Source: DATMYQ01 sp035560935 (GTDB lineage Bacteria > Bacillota > Negativicutes > Sporomusales > Sporomusaceae). Taken from it: DNA of 56,837 bases. Below are positions 40,641 to 49,558 of this stretch, one piece after another (within the stretch, counting starts at the first letter, position 1; each line of letters opens with the position of its first letter). The stretch covers positions 1 through 56,837 of the forward strand of contig DATMYQ010000069.1 of assembly GCA_035560935.1 (NCBI GenBank), in the 5' to 3' direction. The notes under the pieces are model-generated. The model saw nothing but the letters and a program-made list of their open reading frames with translations, did no database searches and was not told the origin of the DNA. Both the position numbers and the translations under genes were made by a program.

Positions 40641-42356
40641 TTGACCATTACCGAATTGATAATGGGTATTTTAAACAACGTTGCCATCATCGGTATCGCG
40701 GCCTACCTGGCCACCCGGATACCGGCCATCCGCCGTACCGTGCTCCATTCCCGTTACACACAGAAGGATAAATTGCTGCTGGGAATGCTGTTTGGCGCGT
40801 TTTCGATGCTGGGAAATTATATGAGCATTCCGGTTTTCGGCGCCCTGGCCAATCACCGGATTGCCGGGGCGGTGGCCGGCGGGCTGCTGGGCGGAAGAAT
40901 GGTGGGGGTGTGTGCCGGAATTCTGGGAGCCATTCCCCGTTATTATATGGGTGGATATACCGCGGAAGCGGCGGTGCTGTCCAATGTGGTCGTCGGCTAT
41001 GTCAGCGGCTGGATCGGCGAGCGTTGGGGAGCGGGAAATATCGACTGGAAGCGGGCAATGGGTGCTACAATACTGGGAGAAGCGATTTTAAAGACGATGA
41101 TCCTGACGATGTCCAAACCCTTTGAGGTTGCCTGGCAGTTGGAGAGTTTGATCGCCATACCCACGACGCTGGCCAACTCCTTTGCCGTGGTGCTGTTTGT
41201 CGGCATTATCCGGGATGTGTTCAACGAACAGGAAAAGGCACAGGCGCTGTCGGCTCAGAAATCGCTGCGGATGATCCGGCAGGCCAGTGATTTGTTGCAA
41301 AACGGATTGAATTCCGAATCCGCCAGCGCGGTAGCCCGGGTGATTCTTCGGGAAACCGGGGCGGCAGCGGTGGCGGTAACCGATGCTGACCGGGTACTGG
41401 CGTTTGTGGGCGAGGGTTCGGACCATCATGTGGCCGGGGAACCGATTGTCACCGCCGTGACCCGGCAGGTGCTCCGGGAACGTCAGACGGTGGTGGTCAG
41501 TGACCGCCGTTCGATCGGTTGTCCCTATCCTCATTGCCCGTTGTCGGCGGTGATTGATGCACCGTTGATTGTTGGCAATGAACTGCTAGGAACGGTTAAA
41601 TTGTACAAAATCAATGCGGAGAGCGTTTCCCTGTTTGAGACCGAGCTGATTCAGGGAATCGCCGATTTCTTCAGTCTGCTGTTGGCCCGTCAGAAGCTGG
41701 AAGCGCAGCAGCGCTTGTTGCTGCAGACGGAATACGGAAGGCTGAAAGCGCAGGTGAATCCGCATTTTTTTTTCAATACATTAGGGACCATTCAGGCGCT
41801 GGTCCAGACGGAACCCCAGGTGGCCAGCGCCCTGATCAAGGATATGGCCGGCTTTTTCCGCCGGATTCTAAAGCGGGGCGGAGAATTTATTCCGCTGGGC
41901 GAAGAACTGGAAACGGTGCGCAATTATCTGCGGATTGAACAGGCCCGCTTTGGTGACCGGATCCGGGTGGTGTGGCAGGTTCCGGAGGAAATGCTGACCC
42001 ATCCGGTGCCGACCTTTTCGCTGCAGCCGCTGGTGGAAAATGCCGTGCGCCATGGACTGAGCCTGAAAAAAGGCGGGGGTGAGATCCGTATTCTTGTCTG
42101 GCGGGAGGATGCCGCGTTGCTGATCCGGGTGGAAGATGACGGCGTCGGCATGTCGGCGGAAAAGGTTCGTGAAGTGATGGAGACCGATGACTGCGTTCGT
42201 TCCGCCGGCGCCGGAATTGGATTGGTCAACGTGCGGCAGCGGATCAGAAAAGTCTACGGGGAAACCTTTGGGCTGGTACTGGAAAGCCAGTGGGAAAGAG
42301 GAACGGTGGTGACGCTGCGGCTGCCGTGGCAGCGACTGCGGGAGGGCGTTTTGTGA
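40641..42356 (+). CDS. LytS-type sensor histidine kinase 2
   Basis: 571 residues from TTG 40641, seven bases after GGGAAAGAGG. Same order as LytS 1: 5TM membrane domain (NYMSIPVFGALANHRIAGAV, GAIPRYYMGGY), GAF-like domain with C294-PYPH-C299, His-kinase H375 in NPHFFFNTL, and HATPase (VENAVRHG). Similarity runs along the whole length, so it arose by tandem duplication of the pair. It overlaps the regulator gene by 4 nt. The 159-bp gap before it has an AAGAAC/GTTCTT mini-hairpin (40576-40592) but no clear terminator. Confidence 0.93.
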   Translation: MTITELIMGILNNVAIIGIAAYLATRIPAIRRTVLHSRYTQKDKLLLGMLFGAFSMLGNYMSIPVFGALANHRIAGAVAGGLLGGRMVGVCAGILGAIPRYYMGGYTAEAAVLSNVVVGYVSGWIGERWGAGNIDWKRAMGATILGEAILKTMILTMSKPFEVAWQLESLIAIPTTLANSFAVVLFVGIIRDVFNEQEKAQALSAQKSLRMIRQASDLLQNGLNSESASAVARVILRETGAAAVAVTDADRVLAFVGEGSDHHVAGEPIVTAVTRQVLRERQTVVVSDRRSIGCPYPHCPLSAVIDAPLIVGNELLGTVKLYKINAESVSLFETELIQGIADFFSLLLARQKLEAQQRLLLQTEYGRLKAQVNPHFFFNTLGTIQALVQTEPQVASALIKDMAGFFRRILKRGGEFIPLGEELETVRNYLRIEQARFGDRIRVVWQVPEEMLTHPVPTFSLQPLVENAVRHGLSLKKGGGEIRILVWREDAALLIRVEDDGVGMSAEKVREVMETDDCVRSAGAGIGLVNVRQRIRKVYGETFGLVLESQWERGTVVTLRLPWQRLREGVL

Positions 42357-43123
42357 AAACATTAAAAGCGGTAGTGGTGGATGACGAGCCGGTGATGGCC
42401 CGCTTGCTGGAGCGCTTGTTGGCGAGGCATGCCGATATTTGCGTGGCCGGAACGGCTCATGACGGGGATGAGGCGTTGCAGCTGATCGCGGTGGAAAAAC
42501 CGGATATTGTTTTTTTGGATATTCAGATGCCAGGGAAAAACGGCATGGAGGTGGCGGCGGTACTGGATCGGGACACAGACGGACCGATGGTGGTTTTTGT
42601 CACGGCTCACGATGAATTTGCCATGCGGGCCTTTGCCGTCAATGCGCTGGATTATGTACTGAAGCCCTTTGATGAGGAAGATGTGGACCGGGTGCTGCGC
42701 AAACTTCGTAAAAACCGCCTGCGGGCCGTCCGGGAACTGGCCGGAGAGCCGCCGGCGCCAAAACCGGCAACGGCCGCCAGCCGCTGGCCACGCAAGGTTG
42801 GGATTCCTGTGGAGGATAAGATGGTTATTGTGCCGGTTCAGGAGATTCAGTACATTTGCGCGGAAGACCGGATGGTGTTTGTGCACATGCAGGACGGGGA
42901 ATGTTATCCGGTGAAACAGACGTTGCAGGAATGGGAGCGAAAGTTGAATCCGGATCAGTTTTTGCGCTGTCACCGGAATTTTATCGTGAATATGGAACAG
43001 GTCATGCAAGTGTCTCCCTGGTTCAACCGGGGTTGTCTGCTGACCTTGCATGGTGACGGGCGGGTGGAAATACCGGTCAGTCGCGTGAACGTCAAACGAC
43101 TGGAAGAATATATGGACTTGTAG
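42353..43123 (+). CDS. LytTR-family response regulator 2
   Basis: 256 residues. GTG 42353 overlaps the kinase stop and follows GGAGGG by six bases. Receiver with phosphorylated Asp56 (VFLDIQMP), THADEFA-like switch (VTAHDEFAM) and VLKPF; a Pro/Ala-rich linker; LytTR domain with EDRMVFVHMQDG, FLRCHRNFIVN and IPVSRVNVKRLEE. It probably acts on the neighbouring DASS carrier 2, upstream of which two direct repeats lie (43193-43220). Confidence 0.94.
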   Translation: MKTLKAVVVDDEPVMARLLERLLARHADICVAGTAHDGDEALQLIAVEKPDIVFLDIQMPGKNGMEVAAVLDRDTDGPMVVFVTAHDEFAMRAFAVNALDYVLKPFDEEDVDRVLRKLRKNRLRAVRELAGEPPAPKPATAASRWPRKVGIPVEDKMVIVPVQEIQYICAEDRMVFVHMQDGECYPVKQTLQEWERKLNPDQFLRCHRNFIVNMEQVMQVSPWFNRGCLLTLHGDGRVEIPVSRVNVKRLEEYMDL

Positions 43124-43131
43124 AACCTTTT

Positions 43132-43156
43132 GAACCCTGCCGGGGTTCTTTTTTTT
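43132..43156 (+). terminator. Terminator of the second LytS/LytTR pair
   Basis: GAACCC (43132-43137) pairs with GGGTTC (43143-43148), followed by eight T. Confidence 0.85.
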
Positions 43157-43192
43157 GTCCGCCCGTCCCGGGTTTTGGCGCGCCGGGGGAAA

Positions 43193-43247
43193 GATTTGTG
43201 CGATTGATTCTGATTTGTGCAACAACAGGTAAAGGAATGAATATAAT
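43193..43247 (+). promoter_or_regulatory. Direct repeats and -10 box upstream of DASS carrier 2
   Basis: GATTTGTGC occurs at 43193-43201 and again at 43212-43220, 19 bp apart, ending where the -35 hexamer should be. A TATAAT box follows at 43242-43247 but no good -35 is present. This is the expected layout for activation by a LytTR regulator, which binds paired direct repeats. Confidence 0.55.
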
Positions 43248-43284
43248 CGAAGATAAAGCAAAATAGAATAAAGGAGTGGATGGA

Positions 43285-44688
43285 GTGTCGCTAAAAAAAT
43301 GGCTGTCGTTGGGATTGGCCTGTCTTTGTCTGGCGGCGATTGTCTGGGGTACACCGGAAATAGCAGGGCTGAAGGCGGCGGGAAAAGCTTCGCTGGGGGT
43401 AGCGGTATTTGCCATTATTATTTGGGTGACGCAAGCGGTGGAGGATGCGGTCAGCGGTTTGCTGATTGTTTTTTTGCTGGCGGTTCTCGGTGCAACCAGT
43501 TTGACCAATGCGTTAAACGGGTATGCCAATACCTCACTGTGGTTGATCGTAATCGGATTTATCATGGCCGGCTGTATGGAAAAATCCGGATTGTCCAAAC
43601 GGATTGCGCTGCTGCTGGTGAACGCGGCCAGCGGTTCCGCCGACAAAATTTACTGGGCGGTGGCCGCCGTTATGGCGGTGATGAGTTTTCTGGTGCCGTC
43701 GATTACGGCGCGGACACTGCTGATGCTGCCGATTATCCTGGGTATCGGTCAGGCCTTTAAGGCCCGCTCGGGGGAAAGCAACATTGTTAAAGCCCTGATG
43801 TTCATCGTCGCTATGAGCGGCACCATCATGAGCATCGGTATTTTGACCGCCCATGTCGGTAATCCGATTACGGCGGGATTGATTGAAAGTGCCACTCACC
43901 AAACCATTTCCTGGTCGGAATGGTTCCGGGTCGGTGGTCCGCCGGCGTTTGTGCTGGCGGCAATATCGGTTTTGGTGATTCGCTGGATGTGGCCGCCGGA
44001 GATTAAGGAACTGGGGGAAGGACAGCAATATATTCAGAAGGAATTGACGGCTATGGGCCAGCTGAACCGGGGAGAAATCTACACACTGGCAGTTTTCCTG
44101 CTGACCCTGGCGCTGTGGGCCACCGATTCGCTGCACAAAGTCAACGTGATGCTGGTGGGAATGGTATCGGTCATTTTGTTGCTGTGGCCGGGCTGCGGCG
44201 TGATGTCCTGGAAAGAAGCCCAGCAAAAAGTGCCCTGGAATATTTTCGTACTGTATGGCGCCGGCTTGTCTATGGGAACGGCACTGGTTTCATCGGGCGC
44301 CGCCAAATGGCTGGCGGGCGTGATGCTGGGACCGATTGCCCCGCTGCCTCATACCACCCAGATGATCATGCTGATCTGGGCGGCTACGGCGCTGCAGGTG
44401 TTTTTTACCGGCGGCGGACCGAAAACCACAGCACTGACACCGATTGTCATTGCCCATGCTGTCGCGATTGGCGCGGATCCGCTGACCTTTGCGCTGATCC
44501 TGGGCATGAACATGCAGCATCAGTACCTTTTGCCGGTTAGCAATATGCCCAACGCGGTGGCGATGGGTACCGGTCATATCAGCAGTACGGAGCTGATTCG
44601 GACCGGCGCGGTGATCAGCGTTCTGGCCGCAGGCTTCATGAGCCTGATGGTGCTGACTTACTGGCAATGGATCGGCGTTGTAAAGTGA
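43285..44688 (+). CDS. DASS-family transporter 2, with altered substrate loops
   Basis: 467 residues from GTG 43285, eight bases after AAGGAG (a GTG at 43276 overlaps the ribosome site). About 11 membrane segments. In place of the S-N-T motifs it has VPSITARTLLMLP and, at the second repeat, GGGPKTTALTPIVI; the SNMPNAVAMGTG loop matches the later family segment. Related to carrier 1 along its length (EIKELGEGQQYIQKELTAMG matches the corresponding loop of the first). The changed loops suggest a different anion. Likely controlled by LytTR 2 through the direct repeats upstream. Confidence 0.83.
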   Translation: MSLKKWLSLGLACLCLAAIVWGTPEIAGLKAAGKASLGVAVFAIIIWVTQAVEDAVSGLLIVFLLAVLGATSLTNALNGYANTSLWLIVIGFIMAGCMEKSGLSKRIALLLVNAASGSADKIYWAVAAVMAVMSFLVPSITARTLLMLPIILGIGQAFKARSGESNIVKALMFIVAMSGTIMSIGILTAHVGNPITAGLIESATHQTISWSEWFRVGGPPAFVLAAISVLVIRWMWPPEIKELGEGQQYIQKELTAMGQLNRGEIYTLAVFLLTLALWATDSLHKVNVMLVGMVSVILLLWPGCGVMSWKEAQQKVPWNIFVLYGAGLSMGTALVSSGAAKWLAGVMLGPIAPLPHTTQMIMLIWAATALQVFFTGGGPKTTALTPIVIAHAVAIGADPLTFALILGMNMQHQYLLPVSNMPNAVAMGTGHISSTELIRTGAVISVLAAGFMSLMVLTYWQWIGVVK

Positions 44689-44760
44689 AGACTGGCGGTT
44701 CACACGTCCGAAGGATTGGCGCGCTGGTGGCCGGATTTGATCCCGTTGTCATGAATCGGG

Positions 44761-44788
44761 TTACAGGCTGGAACCGTTTGCGTATAAT
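44761..44788 (+). promoter_or_regulatory. Candidate promoter of the glc-type operon
   Basis: TTACAG (44761-44766), 16-bp spacer and consensus TATAAT (44783-44788). The -35 is weak, so an activator may be needed. Confidence 0.5.
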
Positions 44789-44857
44789 TTCCGTAGGTAC
44801 CGGATGAACCCGGTGGATGATAAGGAAACAGGGGTTGGGATAAAGGGAGGGGTTTTG

Positions 44858-46042
44858 TTGGTAACAGAAAGGAATGATGCGGCGGCGGTCACCGCGGCGC
44901 AGCCGGACAATGTGGCGGCGGTGCGGCTGATCGTAAAGCAGTCCGGACAGGCGGGAGAACGGGTGAATCCTTACCGGCTGGTTGCAGGCGGACGCAGAAT
45001 CAGCCTGGCGGCACTGAACCGGATCATAGAAATTGATACGGCCAATCTGGTGGCGCAGGTGGAGCCGGGAGTCACCCTGGGAACATTGAATGAAGCTTTA
45101 AGGCAACAGGGGCTGCGGTTTGTCCCGGGGGATACCCCCGTGTACCGCCATAAAACCCTGGGAGAATTTTTTTACGAAGGCTGCTCTAATTTATCCGGGG
45201 TAAAATACGGCTTTGCCAAGCATTTTCTGATGGGCTCCGAAGTGGTGTTGCCTTCGGGAGAACTGCTGAGCACGGGTGGCAAAACCGTAAAGAACGTTAC
45301 CGGCTATGATTTTACCCGGTTTTTTAACGCGCCTTACGCCGATTTGGGCATCACCGTGAAGTTTTTGCTGAAACTGTTGCCGCTGCCGGAGGCATGCCAC
45401 CGCCGGCTGGTGTCCCTGGCGTTGCCGGCGGATGCCTTTACTCTGGCCGGTCAACTGCGGGCGGAAAAAATCGTGCCATCGGTACTGGTCTGGAGCAGCG
45501 GACAATCCCGGAAACTGACCGGCGATCCGGCGGCAGACAGAGACTGGCTTTGGCTGGAACTGGACGGTGTGGCCGAGGAAGTGGCCGCACTGGAACAGCG
45601 GCTGGATTCCCTGCTGGCGGAAAGGCAGGGCGTCACCGTAGCTGCCGGTAACGCCCTGGAAGCAGTTCTGGGACCATTGATTCAGGGATATTCGGCAGAG
45701 GCCGCGGCGCTGACAGATGAACTGAAATTGCCGTTGACGGCACAGCCGGCCTTTGTGGAAGAAGTAAAAACAATGGCCGAAATCAACCGTGTCAAGATGG
45801 GCGTGTTCGGGCAAATTGGCGAAGGAAAACTTCATCTGGCGCTTTCCGCCTGGGGTGATGACGAACATCGCTTTATCCGGGACGTGTTGGCGGCAACGGT
45901 TCGCCACGGAGGCTGGAGCGCCGGAAAATACCGACGACTGTATTCCGGCGATGAAGCCGGTCCGCTGGACTTCCTGGAAAAACGCCTCAGGAAACTGCTG
46001 GACCCGGATGCGGTGCTGAGCAGCGGCAGGGAGGGACAATAA
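44858..46042 (+). CDS. FAD-binding oxidase subunit, GlcE-like
   Basis: About 394 residues from TTG 44858, which follows GGGAGGGG; an in-frame ATG at 44804 lacks a ribosome site. FAD-binding PCMH domain with RLVAGGRRIS, VEPGVTLGTLNEAL and GKTVKNVTGYDFTRFF, then the GlcE-type FAD-oxidase C-domain. In glycolate oxidase GlcE is the smaller FAD protein that works with GlcD and the Fe-S protein GlcF. The three genes here overlap by one to four bases in the order E-F-D. Substrate could be glycolate, D-lactate or another 2-hydroxy acid. Confidence 0.8.
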   Translation: MVTERNDAAAVTAAQPDNVAAVRLIVKQSGQAGERVNPYRLVAGGRRISLAALNRIIEIDTANLVAQVEPGVTLGTLNEALRQQGLRFVPGDTPVYRHKTLGEFFYEGCSNLSGVKYGFAKHFLMGSEVVLPSGELLSTGGKTVKNVTGYDFTRFFNAPYADLGITVKFLLKLLPLPEACHRRLVSLALPADAFTLAGQLRAEKIVPSVLVWSSGQSRKLTGDPAADRDWLWLELDGVAEEVAALEQRLDSLLAERQGVTVAAGNALEAVLGPLIQGYSAEAAALTDELKLPLTAQPAFVEEVKTMAEINRVKMGVFGQIGEGKLHLALSAWGDDEHRFIRDVLAATVRHGGWSAGKYRRLYSGDEAGPLDFLEKRLRKLLDPDAVLSSGREGQ

Positions 46043-47325
46043 TGGAGTCATCAAAAGAAGCGTGGCAGCAACAACTGGTCAAGTGCATTCGCTGCGGCAC
46101 CTGCCGCTCGGTTTGCCCGGTATTTCAGGCGGTGGACAATGAAAACACCACGGCCCGGGGAAAAGTGAAAATGATTGAGGCGGTTAGTGAGGGAAAACTG
46201 GAACTGACGCCGGAGTTACAGGAAAGAATGGGAAAATGTCTGTTGTGCAAAGCCTGCGCCACCGGCTGTCCCTCCGGAGTAAAAACCGACGAGCTGTTTT
46301 TAAGCGCCCGGCAGGCCCTGGTAGAGAAAAACGGTTTGCCGCTGCTGAAAAAACTAGCTTTTACCGGATTAACCTATCGGAAGCTTTTCGATACCGGCCT
46401 GCGTCTGGGTGCCGTCTTCCAGGATATAATGTTTAAAGATGCCCCGGGCGGGAGGGGAAAACAGGCGCGCTTTCCGTTACCGGGTGCCGGGCTGAACGCG
46501 CGCCGGATTATTCCGCCGCTGGCCCCAACGCCGCTGCGGCGTCAGCTGCCGGCCATAAATCCGGTGGAAAAGCCCCAGGCCCGGGTGGCGTTTTTTGCCG
46601 GCTGTATGCTGAACTATATTTATCCGCAGGCCGGTCGGGCCATTGTCGATCTTTTGCGGATCAACGGCGTGGAGGTGGTGATTCCTCCCGGACAGTGCTG
46701 TTGCGGCACGCCGGCGTTTACCTCCGGTGATTACGAAACCGGACGCTATCTGGCGGCAAAAAATATTGAGGCGCTGGAACCGGGCGGTTATGACGCGGTC
46801 ATCACCGGTTGCGCCTCCTGTGGTGCCGCCCTGAAACACGAGTACGGGCAGATTCTGGAGGACGGTCTGCTGAAAGACCGCTGGCGGAAACTAACGGAAA
46901 AAGTGTTTGACATATCTCAGTTTCTGGTGAAACTGGATTATCGCCGCCACCTTCGTTCCCTGCCGTTGAAAGTGACTTACCATGATCCCTGCCATCTGGT
47001 GCGCGGGATGAATGTGGCGAAAGAACCGCGGGAATTGTTGAAAGCCGTCCCCGGTCTGGAATTTTTGGAAATGAAGGACGCCAATCGCTGCTGCGGCGCC
47101 GGTGGTACTTTCAGCATGGTGTACTATGACCTGTCGCGTCAGATCAATGATCAGAAGCTGGACAACGCCGCCGCGACAGGAGCGGCGGTGCTTGCGACAG
47201 GGTGCTCGGCCTGCCGGATGCATATTAACGATGGATTGCAGCAACGGGGCGGTTCCCTGCAGGTGATGCATACCGCCGAATTGCTGGCGCAGGCCTGCGG
47301 CATTCCCCAGGAGGTGGTCAAATGA
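46042..47325 (+). CDS. Fe-S subunit, GlcF/LldE-like (CCG domains)
   Basis: 427 residues. Two [4Fe-4S] motifs, CIRCGTCRSVCPVF and CLLCKACATGCPSG, sit in the first 90 residues. Two cysteine-rich CCG domains follow (VVIPPGQCCCGTPAF and ANRCCGAGGTFSM), as in GlcF, LldE and heterodisulfide-reductase B-type subunits. It takes electrons from the FAD subunits to the membrane quinone pool or another acceptor. Its first base is the last base of glcE (TAATG), and it overlaps glcD by 4 nt. Confidence 0.92.
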   Translation: MESSKEAWQQQLVKCIRCGTCRSVCPVFQAVDNENTTARGKVKMIEAVSEGKLELTPELQERMGKCLLCKACATGCPSGVKTDELFLSARQALVEKNGLPLLKKLAFTGLTYRKLFDTGLRLGAVFQDIMFKDAPGGRGKQARFPLPGAGLNARRIIPPLAPTPLRRQLPAINPVEKPQARVAFFAGCMLNYIYPQAGRAIVDLLRINGVEVVIPPGQCCCGTPAFTSGDYETGRYLAAKNIEALEPGGYDAVITGCASCGAALKHEYGQILEDGLLKDRWRKLTEKVFDISQFLVKLDYRRHLRSLPLKVTYHDPCHLVRGMNVAKEPRELLKAVPGLEFLEMKDANRCCGAGGTFSMVYYDLSRQINDQKLDNAAATGAAVLATGCSACRMHINDGLQQRGGSLQVMHTAELLAQACGIPQEVVK

Positions 47326-48710
47326 AGCAGAATACAGCATTGGTTGCCGCGTTGCGGCAGGCGGTGGGAGACAATTTTGTGCTGGACCGGCTGGAAGACC
47401 GGATTTGTTATTCCTTCGACGCCACCTTCAAAGACGGGTTGCCGGACGTAGTGGTGAAACCGGCTTCCTCCGCTGAAGTGGCGGCAGTGGTCAAAATTGC
47501 CAATGACTATGGCGTTCCGGTCACCCCCCGGGGCGCAGCCACCGGCCTTTCCGGAGGGGCGGTACCGCTGCAGGGCGGAATTTCCCTGGTACTGACCCGG
47601 TTGAATCAGATTATTCGCATTGACGCGGCGAACCGGGTGGCGGTGGTGGAAACCGGGGTGGTTACCGAGAATCTGGTTAACGCCGTAAACCGGGCCGGTC
47701 TTTTTTATCCGCCGGATCCGGCCAGCGCCAAGACTTCGACGATCGGCGGCAACATCGCCGAATGCGCCGGCGGTCCCCGGGGCGTTAAGTACGGCATCAC
47801 CCGGGATTATGTACTGGGCCTGGAAGTGGTACTGCCCAACGGGGAGATTATCCATACCGGCAATGGGGTTGACAGCGAAATGGCCGGTCCCGACTGGACC
47901 ATGCTGCTGGTGGGATCGGAAGGAACTCTGGGCATTGTCACCAAAATTTGGCTGCGACTGGTGGAAAAGCCGGCCGCCAAGCAAACGCTGCTGAGTATTT
48001 TCAGCAGCATTGACGACGCCGCCACCACCGTCAGCAAACTGATGGCCTCGGGAACCATCCCCACCACGCTGGAAATCATGGATAACCTGACGATCCGGGC
48101 AGTGGAGGAATACTTGCACATCGGTCTGCCGGTGACGGCGGAAGCTATTTTGCTGATTGAAGTGGACGGCTCAGCGGCGGCGGTGGCGAAACAGTCACTC
48201 CATGTGGCCGAGGTTTGCCGGCAATGCGGCGCCGGTGACGTGAAAATTGCCGCCACCCCGGAAGAAATGGAGCAGCTTTGGAAAGCGCGGCGGGCCATTT
48301 CTCCCGCCTGCGGCAAGATCAACCCCACCAAAATTTCTGAGGACGCCACGGTACCCCGCAGCCAGATCCCGGCCATGGTGCGCAAAGTGAAGGAAATTGC
48401 CGATAAACACCGCCTAAAAATGGTGATTTTTGGCCATGCCGGCGACGGCAATCTGCATCCCAACATTTTGACCAACAAACATGACACCGCGGAAATGGAA
48501 CGCGTGGACGCCGCTGTGGCCGAGCTGTTCCGGGCGGCGCTGGAACTGGGGGGCACGCTGTCGGGAGAGCATGGCATCGGATACATGAAAGCACCGTTTC
48601 TAAAATGGGAAACGGGCGAAACCGGCTTTGACGCCGGGAAAAAGGTGAAAGCGGCGGTGGATCCGGATGGCCTGATGAATCCGGGCAAGCTGTTTGACGT
48701 GCAGCAATAA
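47322..48710 (+). CDS. FAD-linked oxidase, GlcD-like (glycolate/D-lactate oxidase large subunit)
   Basis: 462 residues. FAD PCMH domain with PVTPRGAATGLSGGAVPLQG and PDPASAKTSTIGGNIAECAG, and the C-terminal FAD-oxidase_C domain ending HAGDGNLHPNIL, GTLSGEHGIGYMK and DPDGLMNPGKLF; these match GlcD closely. It is the catalytic flavoprotein oxidising a 2-hydroxy acid to a 2-oxoacid. The 2-oxoacid could feed the oxoacid:ferredoxin oxidoreductases seen in this window. Last gene of the operon. Confidence 0.92.
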   Translation: MKQNTALVAALRQAVGDNFVLDRLEDRICYSFDATFKDGLPDVVVKPASSAEVAAVVKIANDYGVPVTPRGAATGLSGGAVPLQGGISLVLTRLNQIIRIDAANRVAVVETGVVTENLVNAVNRAGLFYPPDPASAKTSTIGGNIAECAGGPRGVKYGITRDYVLGLEVVLPNGEIIHTGNGVDSEMAGPDWTMLLVGSEGTLGIVTKIWLRLVEKPAAKQTLLSIFSSIDDAATTVSKLMASGTIPTTLEIMDNLTIRAVEEYLHIGLPVTAEAILLIEVDGSAAAVAKQSLHVAEVCRQCGAGDVKIAATPEEMEQLWKARRAISPACGKINPTKISEDATVPRSQIPAMVRKVKEIADKHRLKMVIFGHAGDGNLHPNILTNKHDTAEMERVDAAVAELFRAALELGGTLSGEHGIGYMKAPFLKWETGETGFDAGKKVKAAVDPDGLMNPGKLFDVQQ

Positions 48711-48721
48711 ACCAAAAGGCA

Positions 48722-48761
48722 AAAAATCACTCCCAGCTATATTTCACCATATAACTGGGAG
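48722..48761 (-). terminator. Terminator for the secreted-protein operon (minus strand)
   Basis: CTCCCAGCTATAT (48730-48742) pairs with ATATAACTGGGAG (48749-48761) with one mismatch. Read on the minus strand it is followed by TGATTTTTT, so it mainly serves the operon that ends at 48822; it may also stop the plus-strand glc transcript. Confidence 0.75.
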
Positions 48762-48821
48762 CGAAGTCGGCCTTGGCTTTTACGCCGGTTCTTTTAATAG
48801 TCAATAGGACGCTGCCTGCGG

Positions 48822-49535
48822 CTAAAAATACCAGCGCACATTATTGCCATGATAATCGTTTTTGGGGTTCCGGTAAGTGATGACCAGAATCAGGTCGTTG
48901 GCATTGAGATTATAATCGGTGTTCTTGAACAGGGACAGCAGATATTTGTCGGAAATGGCGAACAGGATTCCGTCGCCGCTATACCAGCCGTTGCCGGGAT
49001 AAGCGTAATAGCCGTTATCACCGTACGGAACATTCGTGCTGTATTTCCAGGTACTGCTGCTATACGGTGGCTGCAGGGTAGCCTGCGCGCTTTTCTGGCC
49101 GCTCATAGAAAATTTGACGGAAAAATTATAGGCGGTATCGCTGACGATCGAAACCGGCACCGTTGACGAGCAATAATCGGGAAACATGTCTTTGTGACTG
49201 TTGCTTTTCCAGGTGGTGAGGTTGAGGGTCCCCGGTACCAGCGCGGTTGTATTGGTTTTGGGCGTTCCGGTTGAGTTTCCCGGCGGATAGACATGACCGT
49301 AAGGGAATTCGCTGCCCAGGTTGTGGTCGGAACCCTCCGCCGCTTCGCTGCCGATTTGCACGTTACTGCCGGTCAGATTGATCAGGCTGAAAGTCCAGGT
49401 CCAGTCTCCCGCTCCCGGTTGATCAAGAATGATGCCGGGACTTGTCGAATCACAGCCTGCCCAGGCCGCCGGGGAAGCGACGGCCAGCGTCATGACAAAA
49501 AACAGAAGGGCGGCGGTTCGCCGTGCTATTTTCAT
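48822..49535 (-). CDS. Secreted protein of unknown function, 237 residues
   Basis: ATG 49535 (MKIARRTAALLFF) follows AAAAGGAG by about nine bases; nine extra codons upstream are not needed. A signal peptide ends at AWA|GC. The mature part is rich in Ser, Thr, Asn, Tyr and Gly with a beta-sandwich look (WTWTFSLINLTGSNVQIGSE, WKYSTNVPYGDNGYYAYPGN, LILVITYRNPKN) and has two cysteines that could form a disulfide. No catalytic motif is recognised. It is the second gene of a two-gene secreted set, its leader overlapping the end of the 436-residue gene, and both sit downstream of a pseudo-receiver gene and a NarL-type system. Confidence 0.75.
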   Translation of the reverse strand: MKIARRTAALLFFVMTLAVASPAAWAGCDSTSPGIILDQPGAGDWTWTFSLINLTGSNVQIGSEAAEGSDHNLGSEFPYGHVYPPGNSTGTPKTNTTALVPGTLNLTTWKSNSHKDMFPDYCSSTVPVSIVSDTAYNFSVKFSMSGQKSAQATLQPPYSSSTWKYSTNVPYGDNGYYAYPGNGWYSGDGILFAISDKYLLSLFKNTDYNLNANDLILVITYRNPKNDYHGNNVRWYF

Positions 49536-49558
49536 AGTTCCACGCTCCTTTTCATCCA

